Below, piece after piece: positions 1 through 7,088 of a stretch of 64,000 nucleotides of DNA. Made by a program: the position numbers and the translations under genes. Origin of the DNA: Sorangium aterium (GTDB taxonomy: Bacteria > Myxococcota_A > Polyangia > Polyangiales > Polyangiaceae); contig NZ_JAQNDK010000002.1 in assembly GCF_028368935.1 (NCBI RefSeq), positions 1,798,001 to 1,862,000 on the forward strand. The letters run 5' to 3'. A model generated the notes under the pieces. That model did not search any database. It was not told where the DNA came from and saw nothing but the letters and a program-made list of their open reading frames with translations. How positions within the stretch are numbered: the first letter of the stretch is position 1; every line of letters begins with the position of its first letter.

Positions 1-1
1 G

Positions 2-598
2 GACGGCGAGCGCCTCCGCGCCGCGACCGTCATCTGGGCCGCGGGGGTCCGCGGCACCCCGCTCGCGCACGCGCTCGGCGTCGAGCTCGATCGCGTCGGC
101 CGCGTGAAGGTCGGGCCGGACTGCTCCCTCCCCGGGCATCCGAACGTCTTCGCGATCGGCGACATGGCGATGCTCCGCGACCGGAACGGCGTCGACGTGC
201 CCGGCCTCAGCCCTGCCGCGATCCAGGAGGGGCGCTTCGTCGCGCGCTGCATCCTCGGCGATCTCGAGGGCCGCCCGCGCGGGCAGTTCGCCTACCTCGA
301 CAAGGGGACGATGGCGACCATCGGCCGCTCGCGCGCCATCGCGAAGGTCGGGCGCCTGCAGATGTCGGGCACGCTGGCGTGGCTCGCCTGGCTGGCCGTC
401 CACGTGCTGTTCCTTATCGGCTTCAGGAACCGCTTCACCGTCATGTTCGCGTGGATGTGGCAGTACATCACCTTCAAGCGCGGCGCCCGCCTCATCACCG
501 GCCATACCTCGCCGGTGCTCCTGGCGGCGCCTGCGCCTTCGCTGCGTCGCCCGTCGGCCGCGAGTCCGGCGGCTGAGGCCGTCTCCAGCGGCCCCTGA
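2..598 (+). CDS. ndh: Type II NADH:quinone dehydrogenase (NDH-2), C-terminal part
   Basis: The gene is cut by the left edge; the frame is open from base 2 and about 198 residues remain. What is left is the C-terminal part of a two-dinucleotide-fold flavoprotein: TVIWAAGVRGTPL, then the FAD-binding stretch NVFAIGDMAML, then VPGLSPAAIQEGRFVAR, which is the NDH-2 quinone-side signature region. The end holds a hydrophobic amphipathic segment (TLAWLAWLAVHVLFLIGFRNR) and the WMWQYITFKRGARLITG tail typical of NDH-2 for membrane association. The family oxidises NADH and passes electrons to quinone without pumping protons. Downstream is an unrelated regulator gene 39 bp away. Confidence in the family is high; the N-terminal half cannot be examined. 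Confidence 0.9.
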   Translation, partial: DGERLRAATVIWAAGVRGTPLAHALGVELDRVGRVKVGPDCSLPGHPNVFAIGDMAMLRDRNGVDVPGLSPAAIQEGRFVARCILGDLEGRPRGQFAYLDKGTMATIGRSRAIAKVGRLQMSGTLAWLAWLAVHVLFLIGFRNRFTVMFAWMWQYITFKRGARLITGHTSPVLLAAPAPSLRRPSAASPAAEAVSSGP

Positions 599-637
599 GC
601 GCGCCTTCCCCCGCTTGCTTGACGCGCGCCCTCCACC

Positions 638-1330
638 ATGGCGGATACGCGTCCAGTGAAGGCACGCAGAGCCCAGACCCCCGCGCGATCGGCGGCTGCC
701 GAGCCGCCGTCCCCACCCCCGCCCCCGGCGAGCGAGCCTGGCGGGGACGACCCGGCGTTCGACGAGGCGTCGGACCTCACGCCGGTCGTCGCCTCCAACC
801 TGAAGCGGTTCCGGGCCGAGCGCGGCCTCTCGCTCGAGCGCCTGGCGAAGGCGTCCGGGGTGAGCCGGGCGATGCTCGGGCAGATCGAGCTGGGCCAGAG
901 CACGCCGACCATCAACGTCCTCTGGAAGATCGCGCGCGCCCTCGGGGTCCCCTTCTCGGCGCTGATGAGCCAGGCGACCTCGCCCGTCACGACCGTCATG
1001 CAGTCCTCGCACGCGCGCATCCTGCGATCGCGCAACGGCGACTTCTCTTCCCGGGCGCTCTTCCCGATGGACCGGCCGCGCAACGTGGAGTTCTACGAGC
1101 TCCGCCTCGCGCCGCGCTCGGTCGAGCACGCCGACGCGCACGCGCCGGGCACCGCGGAGAACCTGATCGTCACCGAGGGCTCGGTGGAAATCACCGTGGC
1201 CGGCGAGCGGCGCCTGCTCGAGACCGGCGACGCCATCCTGTTCGAGGCCGACAGCCCGCACAGCTACCGCAACCCGGGCAGCGCAGAGGCCGTCATGTAC
1301 CTCGTCATGACCTACGGCTCGCGCGGGTAG
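638..1330 (+). CDS. XRE-family transcriptional regulator with C-terminal cupin domain
   Basis: A 230-residue protein. Residues 1-45 are a low-complexity Pro/Ala-rich tail. Residues ~50-105 form a helix-turn-helix of XRE type (VVASNLKRFRAERGLSLERL then GVSRAMLGQIELGQSTPTI). Residues ~150-225 form a small cupin barrel, with GTAENLIVTEGSVEITVAGE and ETGDAILFEADSPHSYRNPG. The family comprises DNA-binding regulators whose cupin part senses a small ligand; known relatives control amino-acid, polyamine or sulfur metabolism genes. The ATG at 638 lacks a clear Shine-Dalgarno sequence. It lies 167 bp upstream of the DUF2325/sulfate-transport group and could control it, but no direct evidence links them. 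Confidence 0.85.
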   Translation: MADTRPVKARRAQTPARSAAAEPPSPPPPPASEPGGDDPAFDEASDLTPVVASNLKRFRAERGLSLERLAKASGVSRAMLGQIELGQSTPTINVLWKIARALGVPFSALMSQATSPVTTVMQSSHARILRSRNGDFSSRALFPMDRPRNVEFYELRLAPRSVEHADAHAPGTAENLIVTEGSVEITVAGERRLLETGDAILFEADSPHSYRNPGSAEAVMYLVMTYGSRG

Positions 1331-1398
1331 GTAGGTAGCTCGGCCGCATTTCCGGACCCCACCGGCCTCGTGTCCCTCCGGTATCCAAGACATGTCCT

Positions 1399-1462
1399 CC
1401 GTTATTTTGGCAGAACTCCCTTGCGTCCTCTGCTTTAGCGTGAGATATGTCCGTTATAACGG
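1399..1462 (+). promoter_or_regulatory. Putative operator: perfect 12-bp palindrome with upstream half-similar copy
   Basis: CCGTTATAACGG at 1451-1462 is a perfect palindrome 35 bp before the ATG of the DUF2325 gene. It contains TATAAC, which could serve as a -10 element. A related sequence, CCGTTATTTTGG, lies at 1399-1410. Two such sites about 52 bp apart in an otherwise GC-rich leader suggest a repressor binding region for the sulfate-transport operon. The regulator is unknown. Confidence 0.4.
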
Positions 1463-1497
1463 CGGTTACCCGCTGCGAGGAGCAAGGAGGCGGAGCG

Positions 1498-1821
1498 ATG
1501 CGGATCACCTGGATTGGTGGGTTGGATCGCAACCAGGCTCAGCTGGAGCGGATGGCCCTGCAGGCGGGGCACCATCTGGAGTTTCACACGGGCAACACGG
1601 GCGGCCGCGGGGCGGCCGAGCTGCGGGCGGCCATCGAGCGGGCCGATCTCGTGATCGTGCTGACCGACGTGAACAGCCACGGCGGTGTGCTCCTCGCCAA
1701 GAAGCTCTGCCAGAAGCTCGGCCGCGCGGCGTTCATGGCCCGGCGCTGCGGCGCCTCGCGCTTCCAGCAGCTGCTCGACGCGCTCGCGCAGCGGGAATCG
1801 CGGTATCTCGCGGCTGGATGA
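1498..1821 (+). CDS. DUF2325 domain protein heading the sulfate-transport operon
   Basis: A 107-residue protein. I take the ATG at 1498 because AAGGAGG sits at 1484-1490, seven bases upstream; an upstream ATG at 1447 lies inside the palindromic leader and lacks a ribosome site. The sequence starts MRITWIGGLDRNQAQLERMA and ends with a Cys-rich basic part (CQKLGRAAFMARRCGASRF). The body follows the DUF2325 pattern: a Rossmann-like beta strand with GG, a conserved His region (GHHLEFHTGNTGGRG), an acidic strand (RADLVIVLTDVNSHGG) and a basic helix. The biochemical function of the family is not established. It is 17 bp upstream of the sulfate-binding protein, so co-transcription and a role in sulfur handling are inferred. 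Confidence 0.75.
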   Translation: MRITWIGGLDRNQAQLERMALQAGHHLEFHTGNTGGRGAAELRAAIERADLVIVLTDVNSHGGVLLAKKLCQKLGRAAFMARRCGASRFQQLLDALAQRESRYLAAG

Positions 1822-1838
1822 GGGAGTAGGGACGATCG

Positions 1839-2873
1839 ATGCGATGCTTGATGACGGTGCTTTGTTGTGTGCTGGCGCTGGCGCTCTCGGCGTGCTCGAA
1901 GGGCGATGCGGCCGGCGCCTCGAAGTCGGGGTCGCTGCAGATACTGAACGTCTCGTACGACCCCACGCGTGAGCTCTATGAAGAGGTGAACGCCGCCTTC
2001 GCGAAGCGCTGGAAGGAGCAGAGCGGACAGGACGTCACCATCAAGCAATCACACGGCGGCTCGGGCAAGCAGGCCCGGTCGGTGATCGACGGGCTCGAGG
2101 CGGACGTGGTCACGCTCGCGCTCGCCTACGACGTCGATGCGGTCGCGTCTGCCGGGCTGATCAAGGAGGGATGGCAGGCGCGCCTCAAGGACAACAGCGC
2201 TCCTTACACGTCGACCATTGTCTTCCTGGTGCGCAAGGGCAACCCCAAGGGCATCAAGGACTGGGACGATCTCGTGAAGGAGGGCGTCGCGGTCATCACC
2301 CCGAACCCGAAGACCTCCGGCGGGGCGCGGTGGAACTACCTCGCCGCGTGGGGGTACGAGCTGAAGCGGGCGGGCGGCGACGAGGCGAAGGCGAAGGACT
2401 TCGTCGGCCGCCTCTTCAAGAACGTGCCCGTCCTCGACACGGGGGCGCGCGGCTCGACCACGACGTTCGTCGAGCGTGGGCTCGGCGACGTCCTGATCGC
2501 CTGGGAGAACGAGGCGCTGCTCGCGGTGAAGCAGAGCGGTAAGGACAAGTTCGAGGTGATCGTGCCGTCGATCAGCATCCTCGCCGAGCCGCCTGTCGCG
2601 GTGGTCGACAAGGTGGTCGACAGGCGCGGGACGAGGGCCGCGGCGGAGGCGTACCTCGCCTTCCTCTCCACGGAGGAGGGGCAGCGCATCGCGGTGAAGC
2701 ACTTCTATCGCCCGCGCAACCCGGCGATCCTCGCGGCGGCCGAGTCGGAGGGTGTCTTCCAGAAGGTCGCGCTCTTCTCGATTGACGACGTGTTCGGCGG
2801 GTGGCAAAAAGCCCAGAAGACGCATTTCTCCGACGGCGGCGTCTTCGACCAGATCTACCAGGCCGGTAAGTAG
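1839..2873 (+). CDS. sbp: Sulfate/thiosulfate ABC transporter substrate-binding lipoprotein
   Basis: A 344-residue periplasmic binding protein. Residues 1-19 are a lipoprotein signal with lipobox LSAC, so the mature protein would be tethered through Cys19, unlike many soluble Sbp/CysP proteins. Family signatures are [19 protein letters not shown] near the start, [33 protein letters not shown], and [20 protein letters not shown]. These match the sulfate-binding fold, in which backbone amides and helix N termini hold the dianion. It captures sulfate (or thiosulfate) and delivers it to the permeases encoded directly downstream; the next start codon is five bases after the stop. Another in-frame ATG at residue 5 is an alternative start. 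Confidence 0.92.
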   Translation: MRCLMTVLCCVLALALSACSKGDAAGASKSGSLQILNVSYDPTRELYEEVNAAFAKRWKEQSGQDVTIKQSHGGSGKQARSVIDGLEADVVTLALAYDVDAVASAGLIKEGWQARLKDNSAPYTSTIVFLVRKGNPKGIKDWDDLVKEGVAVITPNPKTSGGARWNYLAAWGYELKRAGGDEAKAKDFVGRLFKNVPVLDTGARGSTTTFVERGLGDVLIAWENEALLAVKQSGKDKFEVIVPSISILAEPPVAVVDKVVDRRGTRAAAEAYLAFLSTEEGQRIAVKHFYRPRNPAILAAAESEGVFQKVALFSIDDVFGGWQKAQKTHFSDGGVFDQIYQAGK

Positions 2874-2878
2874 ACTTC

Positions 2879-3784
2879 GTGGCTCTCCTCTGGCGGCGAC
2901 AGAGCGTTCTGCCCGGCTTCGGGCTGGCGATGGGGATTACGGTAACGTACCTGTCGCTGCTCGTGCTTGTCCCGCTGTCGATGATCTTCCTCAAGACGGC
3001 GACGCTCCAGCCCGCCGAGATCTGGGCGGTGGTGACGTCGCCGCGCGCCGTCGCCTCCTTGAAGATGAGCTTCTCCGCGTCGCTCATCGCAGCGGGCATC
3101 AACGCGGTCTTCGGCGTCCTCGTGGCGTGGGTGCTCGTGCGCTACAGCTTTCCGGGCAAATCGATCGTCGACGCGCTCGTCGACCTGCCCTTCGCGCTGC
3201 CGACGGCGGTCGGCGGCATCGCGCTCACGGCCATCTATGCGCAGCAGGGGTGGGTCGGTCGGTTCCTGTACCCGCTCGGGATCCAGAGCGCGTTCAGCCG
3301 CCTGGGCGTCGTCATTGCGCTCACCTTCGTGGGGCTCCCGTTCGTCGTGCGGACCGTCCAGCCGGTGATGGAGGAGCTCGAGGTCGACCAGGAAGAGGCG
3401 GCGGCGTCGCTCGGCGCGGGCCGATTCGAGATCTTCCGTCGCATCCTCCTGCCCGCGCTCTGGCCATCGATCCTCACCGGGTTCGCGATGTCGTTCGCGA
3501 GGGCGTTCGGCGAGTACGGGTCGGTCGTGTTCATCTCCGGGAACATGCCGCTCAAGACGGAGATCACGCCGCTCGTCATCATGACCAAGCTCGAGCAGTA
3601 CGACTATGCGGGCGCGACGGCGCTCGCGCTCGTGATGCTGCTCTGCTCCTTCGTGCTCCTCTTCCTGATCAACCGACTCCAGTCCTGGAGCGGCGCGCGC
3701 GTGTCGTCGCGGAGCCCTGTCGAAGCGCCCAAGCCCGCGTCGGAGCGGCCCGCGGGGGCCAGAGCGCCCGGGGTCGCGTCGTAA
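2879..3784 (+). CDS. cysT: Sulfate ABC transporter permease CysT (CysU)
   Basis: A 301-residue inner-membrane permease starting at GTG 2879. It has about six hydrophobic segments. The binding-protein-dependent transport signature lies in the cytoplasmic loop (EAAASLGAGRFEIFRRILLPAL), which contacts the ATPase. Sulfate-permease-specific stretches include DLPFALPTAVGGIALTAIYA and FARAFGEYGSVVFISGNMP. It forms the translocation pore together with CysW, encoded next with a one-base overlap (TAATG), which implies translational coupling. The C-terminal ~40 residues are a Ser/Pro/Ala-rich tail that may be unstructured. Confidence 0.93.
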   Translation: MALLWRRQSVLPGFGLAMGITVTYLSLLVLVPLSMIFLKTATLQPAEIWAVVTSPRAVASLKMSFSASLIAAGINAVFGVLVAWVLVRYSFPGKSIVDALVDLPFALPTAVGGIALTAIYAQQGWVGRFLYPLGIQSAFSRLGVVIALTFVGLPFVVRTVQPVMEELEVDQEEAAASLGAGRFEIFRRILLPALWPSILTGFAMSFARAFGEYGSVVFISGNMPLKTEITPLVIMTKLEQYDYAGATALALVMLLCSFVLLFLINRLQSWSGARVSSRSPVEAPKPASERPAGARAPGVAS

Positions 3785-4689
3785 TGGCTGGCGCGGCGGG
3801 CAAGCTGCGGGTCAGGTCGCGCGGGGCGGTGCGCGGCGCCACGTCCGAGCCCCCGCTGGTGCGCTGGGCGCTGACGGCGGTGGCGCTCGCGTTCCTCGGG
3901 TTCTTCCTGTTCCTGCCGGTCGTGTCGGTGTTCATCGAGGCGTTGAAGGACGGCCTCGCGGGGTACTGGCGGGCGATCACCGCGCCCGACGCCGTGGCCG
4001 CCATCGAGCTGACGCTCACGACCGCGATCATCGCCGTGCCGCTCAACCTCGTCTTCGGCGTGGCCGCGGCCTGGGCGATCGCGCGCTTCGAGTTCACGGG
4101 AAAGAGCCTGCTCGTCACGCTCATCGATCTCCCGTTCGCTGTCTCGCCGGTGATCTCCGGCATGATCTTCGTCCTGCTCTTCGGGGCGCAAGGGGTGCTC
4201 GGCCCCTGGCTCATCGAGCACGACCTCCGGGTCATCTTCGATCGTCCGGGGATCATCCTCGCGACGACGTTCGTGACGTTCCCGTTCGTCGCGCGCGAGC
4301 TCATCCCGTTCCTGGAGAGCCAGGGGGCCGACGAGGAGCACGCGGCGCTGTCGCTCGGCGCGAGCGGGTGGAGCATGTTCTTCCGCATCACCCTCCCCAA
4401 CGCGAAGTGGGGCCTGCTCTACGGCGTGGTGCTCTGCAACGCGCGGGCGATGGGCGAGTTCGGCGCGGTGTCGGTCGTCTCGGGGCATATCCGGGGGCAG
4501 ACCAACACCATGCCGCTGCACGTCGAGGTGCTCTACAACGAGTTCCACTTCTCGGCGGCGTTCGCCGTCGCCTCGCTGCTCGTCCTGCTCGCGCTCCTGA
4601 CGCTCGTGGCGAAGCGCCTTATCGAGTACCGGGCGGAGCGAGACGCCGCTCCGGCGATCGACCCGGCGGCGAAGGCCGGCGCGGGGTGA
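3784..4689 (+). CDS. cysW: Sulfate ABC transporter permease CysW
   Basis: A 301-residue permease starting at the ATG that overlaps the cysT stop by one base. A basic N-terminal tail (~30 residues) precedes six predicted membrane spans beginning VRWALTAVALAFLGFFLFLP. The ATPase-contact loop is EEHAALSLGASGWSMFFRIT. CysW-type signatures are DLPFAVSPVISGMIFVLLFG and ARAMGEFGAVSVVSGHIRGQ, followed by TNTMPLHVEVLYNEF. The protein pairs with CysT to import sulfate. The usual fourth member, the CysA ATPase, is not encoded after it or anywhere in this window, so the transporter must use an ATPase from another locus. Confidence 0.93.
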   Translation: MAGAAGKLRVRSRGAVRGATSEPPLVRWALTAVALAFLGFFLFLPVVSVFIEALKDGLAGYWRAITAPDAVAAIELTLTTAIIAVPLNLVFGVAAAWAIARFEFTGKSLLVTLIDLPFAVSPVISGMIFVLLFGAQGVLGPWLIEHDLRVIFDRPGIILATTFVTFPFVARELIPFLESQGADEEHAALSLGASGWSMFFRITLPNAKWGLLYGVVLCNARAMGEFGAVSVVSGHIRGQTNTMPLHVEVLYNEFHFSAAFAVASLLVLLALLTLVAKRLIEYRAERDAAPAIDPAAKAGAG

Positions 4690-4956
4690 CGCGCGGGCGC
4701 CGTCCGGCGCTCGCGGGGGACAGGGCGCGCGCGGAGGAGCGAGGGGCGCTGGAGGACTCGGCGCGAGCGGCATGAGAGGGAGCGCCGGGGACACGGCGCT
4801 TCCCTGGAATCGCCGTTGCGCGGGAGAACGGAGCGCGCGCGGAGAACAGCGGCTCTCGACGCCTCGATCCCGGTGAGCGCCGCGGGAGGGCGGCTGCCGG
4901 GCTGCGCCCAACTTGCGATTGGCCCCCGGCGCTCCAGGTTCGAGGGAGGGGTCACC

Positions 4957-5757
4957 ATGCGGTTCTTGGAAGCGGTTGGGCGTGTGATCGGCGGAGCGCT
5001 GTCTCCCATCGCCTTGGGAGGCAGCTTCATCCGGAGAGCGAGGCTGTTCCATCCCGACGGCGTGGTCTACTGCGCCGGGGTGAAGGCGCTCGCGGCGGAG
5101 GGCGAGGTCGGCGCGCTGGCGCAGCGGCTTGCGGGGCCGGCGCTCGTGCGGCTCTCGGGCGGGATGTGGCGGTGGCGGGACGGCAAGGGCGAGCGCCGTC
5201 CGGACGTGCTGGGGGTCGCGGTGCGCTTCCGGACCAGCGAAGAGGTGACGCCGGCCGCGAGCGCCGGCGATCAGGACCTGGTCTTCGTGAGCGCGCGCCG
5301 ATTCTGGCTGCTCCCGTTCGCGCTCTTCACGACGAAGAGGCACGATTTCCTGGACAACGACTACTACGCGCTGGCGCGGTTCGACGTGGCCGGCCTCGGT
5401 CGCGCGGAGTTCCGCCTGGTGCCGCTGCGCGCGTCGGTGGTGAAAGGCAACCGCCGGGAGAAGCTGGAGCGCGCCGCAGCGGCGGGGCTCGCGCTGATGC
5501 GCCTCGAGGTGAGGCGAGGGGGATCGCGCGCGCGGTGGATGGCAGTGGCCGATATGGAGCTGTACGAGCCGGTGGACATCGACCAGCGCGCCCTCCGCTT
5601 CAACCCGTTCCAGACGGGGAAGGGGATCGTGCCGCGCGGGCTGCTCCAGGCGACGCGGCGGGCGGTCTACATGGCCAGCTACATCGGGCGGGCCCTGGGG
5701 GGGCGGGAGAGGGTGCCGCGCGCGAGAAGGACGCGGCGCGGCGGGCGCGAACAGTAA
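4957..5757 (+). CDS. Catalase-fold-like protein of unknown activity
   Basis: A 266-residue protein; the ATG at 4957 is preceded by GAGGGAGGGG, whereas the longer open frame upstream has no ribosome site. Features resembling the haem-catalase/allene-oxide-synthase superfamily are the early RRARLFHPDGVVYCAGV stretch, the beta-barrel strand DVLGVAVRFRT followed by QDLVFVSARRFWLLPF, and near the end LRFNPFQTGKGIVPRGLLQA followed by RRAVYMASYIGRAL, which resembles the haem-proximal region of catalases. It is much shorter than a monofunctional catalase (about 480 residues or more), and I could not assign the distal His with certainty. It stands alone on its strand between the sulfate operon and a repeat region. 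The fold assignment is moderate; the activity is unknown. Confidence 0.5.
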   Translation: MRFLEAVGRVIGGALSPIALGGSFIRRARLFHPDGVVYCAGVKALAAEGEVGALAQRLAGPALVRLSGGMWRWRDGKGERRPDVLGVAVRFRTSEEVTPAASAGDQDLVFVSARRFWLLPFALFTTKRHDFLDNDYYALARFDVAGLGRAEFRLVPLRASVVKGNRREKLERAAAAGLALMRLEVRRGGSRARWMAVADMELYEPVDIDQRALRFNPFQTGKGIVPRGLLQATRRAVYMASYIGRALGGRERVPRARRTRRGGREQ

Positions 5758-5840
5758 TCAGCGGGGCGGCGCCGGGGTGCGGTGCGGGGGTTCTGGAGGG
5801 CTGCGGGGGAACGCGCGGAGGCCGCCTCCAAGGGGCAGCG

Positions 5841-6007
5841 GCCGGCGGAGGGGGGAGGGGGAGCGCACGGCGCGCGCTGGGGCCCCGCCGAACTCGCGTG
5901 AACGCCTGCGTTCACCTCGCTTCGCGAGATGAACGCAGGCGCAGAGTCGCTCGGACAGCGGCCCGTCCCCAGCGCGCGCCGTGCGCTCTCCTCCCCCCTC
6001 CGCCGGC
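5841..6007. repeat. Long interrupted palindrome with an internal hairpin
   Basis: The outer arms are 5841-5882 and 5967-6007. Their reverse complements agree at nearly all of 41-42 positions, with a small difference inside a C-rich run. Between them lies a tight hairpin with 18-bp arms (5903-5920 and 5924-5941, one G-T pair) and a TTC loop. The whole could fold as a two-tier cruciform. It follows the catalase-like gene and precedes tRNA-Cys. It may serve as a terminator or be a non-autonomous repetitive element; no coding potential is evident. Confidence 0.7.
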
Positions 6008-6028
6008 TCCAGGATCGGGACGGAGGGA

Positions 6029-6092
6029 GCTGGAAGCTGGAAGCTGGAAGACAGAGCGAGAACGGCGACTGAACGGCGACTGAACGGCGACT
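6029..6092. repeat. Two short tandem arrays
   Basis: GCTGGAA is repeated three times at 6029-6049. GAACGGCGACT (11 bp) is repeated three times without mismatch at 6060-6092. They sit just outside the long interrupted palindrome. Such arrays suggest slippage-prone DNA; no function is evident. Confidence 0.8.
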
Positions 6093-6222
6093 GGACGAGC
6101 GCGGCGGAGCGCTGGCGGAAGAGGCGGCTCGGCCGCGTGAATCGTGAATGGAGACGGGGGGCACCAAAGGCGTTGACAGCCGGGCGGAGATGAGGCATGA
6201 CCACGCGCCGCTTCGAACAGTC

Positions 6223-6294
6223 GGTGAGGTAGCCAAGTGGTTAGGCAACGGTTTGCAAAACCGTTATACGCGGGTTCGAATCCCGTCCTCACCT
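6223..6294 (+). tRNA. tRNA-Cys (anticodon GCA)
   Basis: The acceptor stem GGTGAGG (6223-6229) pairs with CCTCACC (6287-6293), followed by discriminator T73, which is normal for tRNA-Cys. The anticodon stem is 6248-6252/6260-6264, with loop TTGCAAA and anticodon GCA at 6255-6257. The T arm contains GGGTTCGAATCCC. The 3' CCA is not fully encoded (CCG follows). Confidence 0.96.
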
Positions 6295-6400
6295 CCGCAC
6301 GGACGTCACAGTTCGACTCTGCCGGTGGCATGCGACGGTGCCCAGCATCGCGCACCACGACGCCTCGATCGACGTCCGAGAGTTGTCGCAGCGGGCAGCG

Positions 6401-6490
6401 GCGATACTTCGTGCGCCACGGTTCTGGATCCAACGGATCGAGCCGAACGGCGCCGATGAGCCCGTAACGCACGAAGATGCGCCCCGCCAT
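6401..6490. repeat. Degenerate copy of a dispersed palindromic element
   Basis: Bases 6440-6490 match 51182-51232 at about 44 of 51 positions (my count by eye). The left part, 6401-6420, is roughly complementary to 6461-6484 (shared core CTTCGTGCG), so this is an imperfect inverted repeat. It lies between tRNA-Cys and the 3' end of the SET gene and looks like a decayed relative of the perfect element at 51105-51232. Confidence 0.6.
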
Positions 6491-6508
6491 GGAGCACCTC
6501 GGAAGAGA

Positions 6509-6859
6509 TTACTTCAGAGGGAACCAGACGGACTCGTAGCGGAACGTCACCTCTTCGCCTGGATGGATGTCGCGCACGGCGACGATCTCCATCTCCCTCG
6601 ACTCGAGGTGTCGGATGACCTTTGCGTTTGGCTCGGGGGAGTGGTTGTACAGCATCCCGAGCCCGGTCGGGATCGCCGCCGCGTGCTCTCCCCAGAGGAA
6701 GTAATACGCGTGGAGCGCCGTCTGCTCGAGCAGCTCCCACTGCGGATCCGGGAGCACGATCACCGGCACACGCTCGACCGTCTCGTCCTTCGCGATGAGG
6801 CCGCACGCGAAGACGCCGAGACCCCTCTCTCCACTTGAGCCAATCTTGAGCTTCGTCAT
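6509..6859 (-). CDS. Small SET-domain protein (putative protein-lysine methyltransferase)
   Basis: A 116-residue protein starting at the ATG at 6859; a longer open frame upstream is Ala/Arg-rich and is not supported. It is a minimal SET domain. The SAM-binding loop is GERGLGVFACG. The knot motif YNHSPEPNA corresponds to the canonical NHS-x-x-PN, and the catalytic/closing strand is GEEVTFRYESVWF. Between them is ALHAYYFLWGEHAAAIPTG. No pre-SET or post-SET zinc module is present. Family members transfer methyl groups to lysines; bacterial stand-alone versions have mostly unknown substrates. The gene is divergent from the penicillin-binding protein gene, sharing a ~230-bp intergenic region. Confidence 0.8.
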   Translation of the reverse strand: MTKLKIGSSGERGLGVFACGLIAKDETVERVPVIVLPDPQWELLEQTALHAYYFLWGEHAAAIPTGLGMLYNHSPEPNAKVIRHLESREMEIVAVRDIHPGEEVTFRYESVWFPLK

Positions 6860-7088
6860 GGGCACGGCGTTATCGATCGGGCCGGCGAGGGCGCGGCGCC
6901 TCTCACCTCTTCTCCAGGTCTCGCCGCAGCCTGCCATGGGCCGATGCCCGCACCAAAAATTTTGCGCTCCACGGCTGGGACGCCGGCAGCCATGAGGCCT
7001 CTGCGTCGAGGTCCGGGCTCGTGATATTGTGGCGTGGCTGGATCGGCTCACCGCCGCGATGGGGCTGGTGATTCCGGCGCGCTGACGC

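Noticed and set aside
4690-4956. CysA ATPase or fragment after cysW
   Set aside because: Only 267 bp of non-coding sequence separates cysW from the next gene; no Walker motifs are present.
3604-5343. Minus-strand 579-codon frame
   Set aside because: It lies opposite cysW and the catalase-like gene and is a low-complexity charged shadow.
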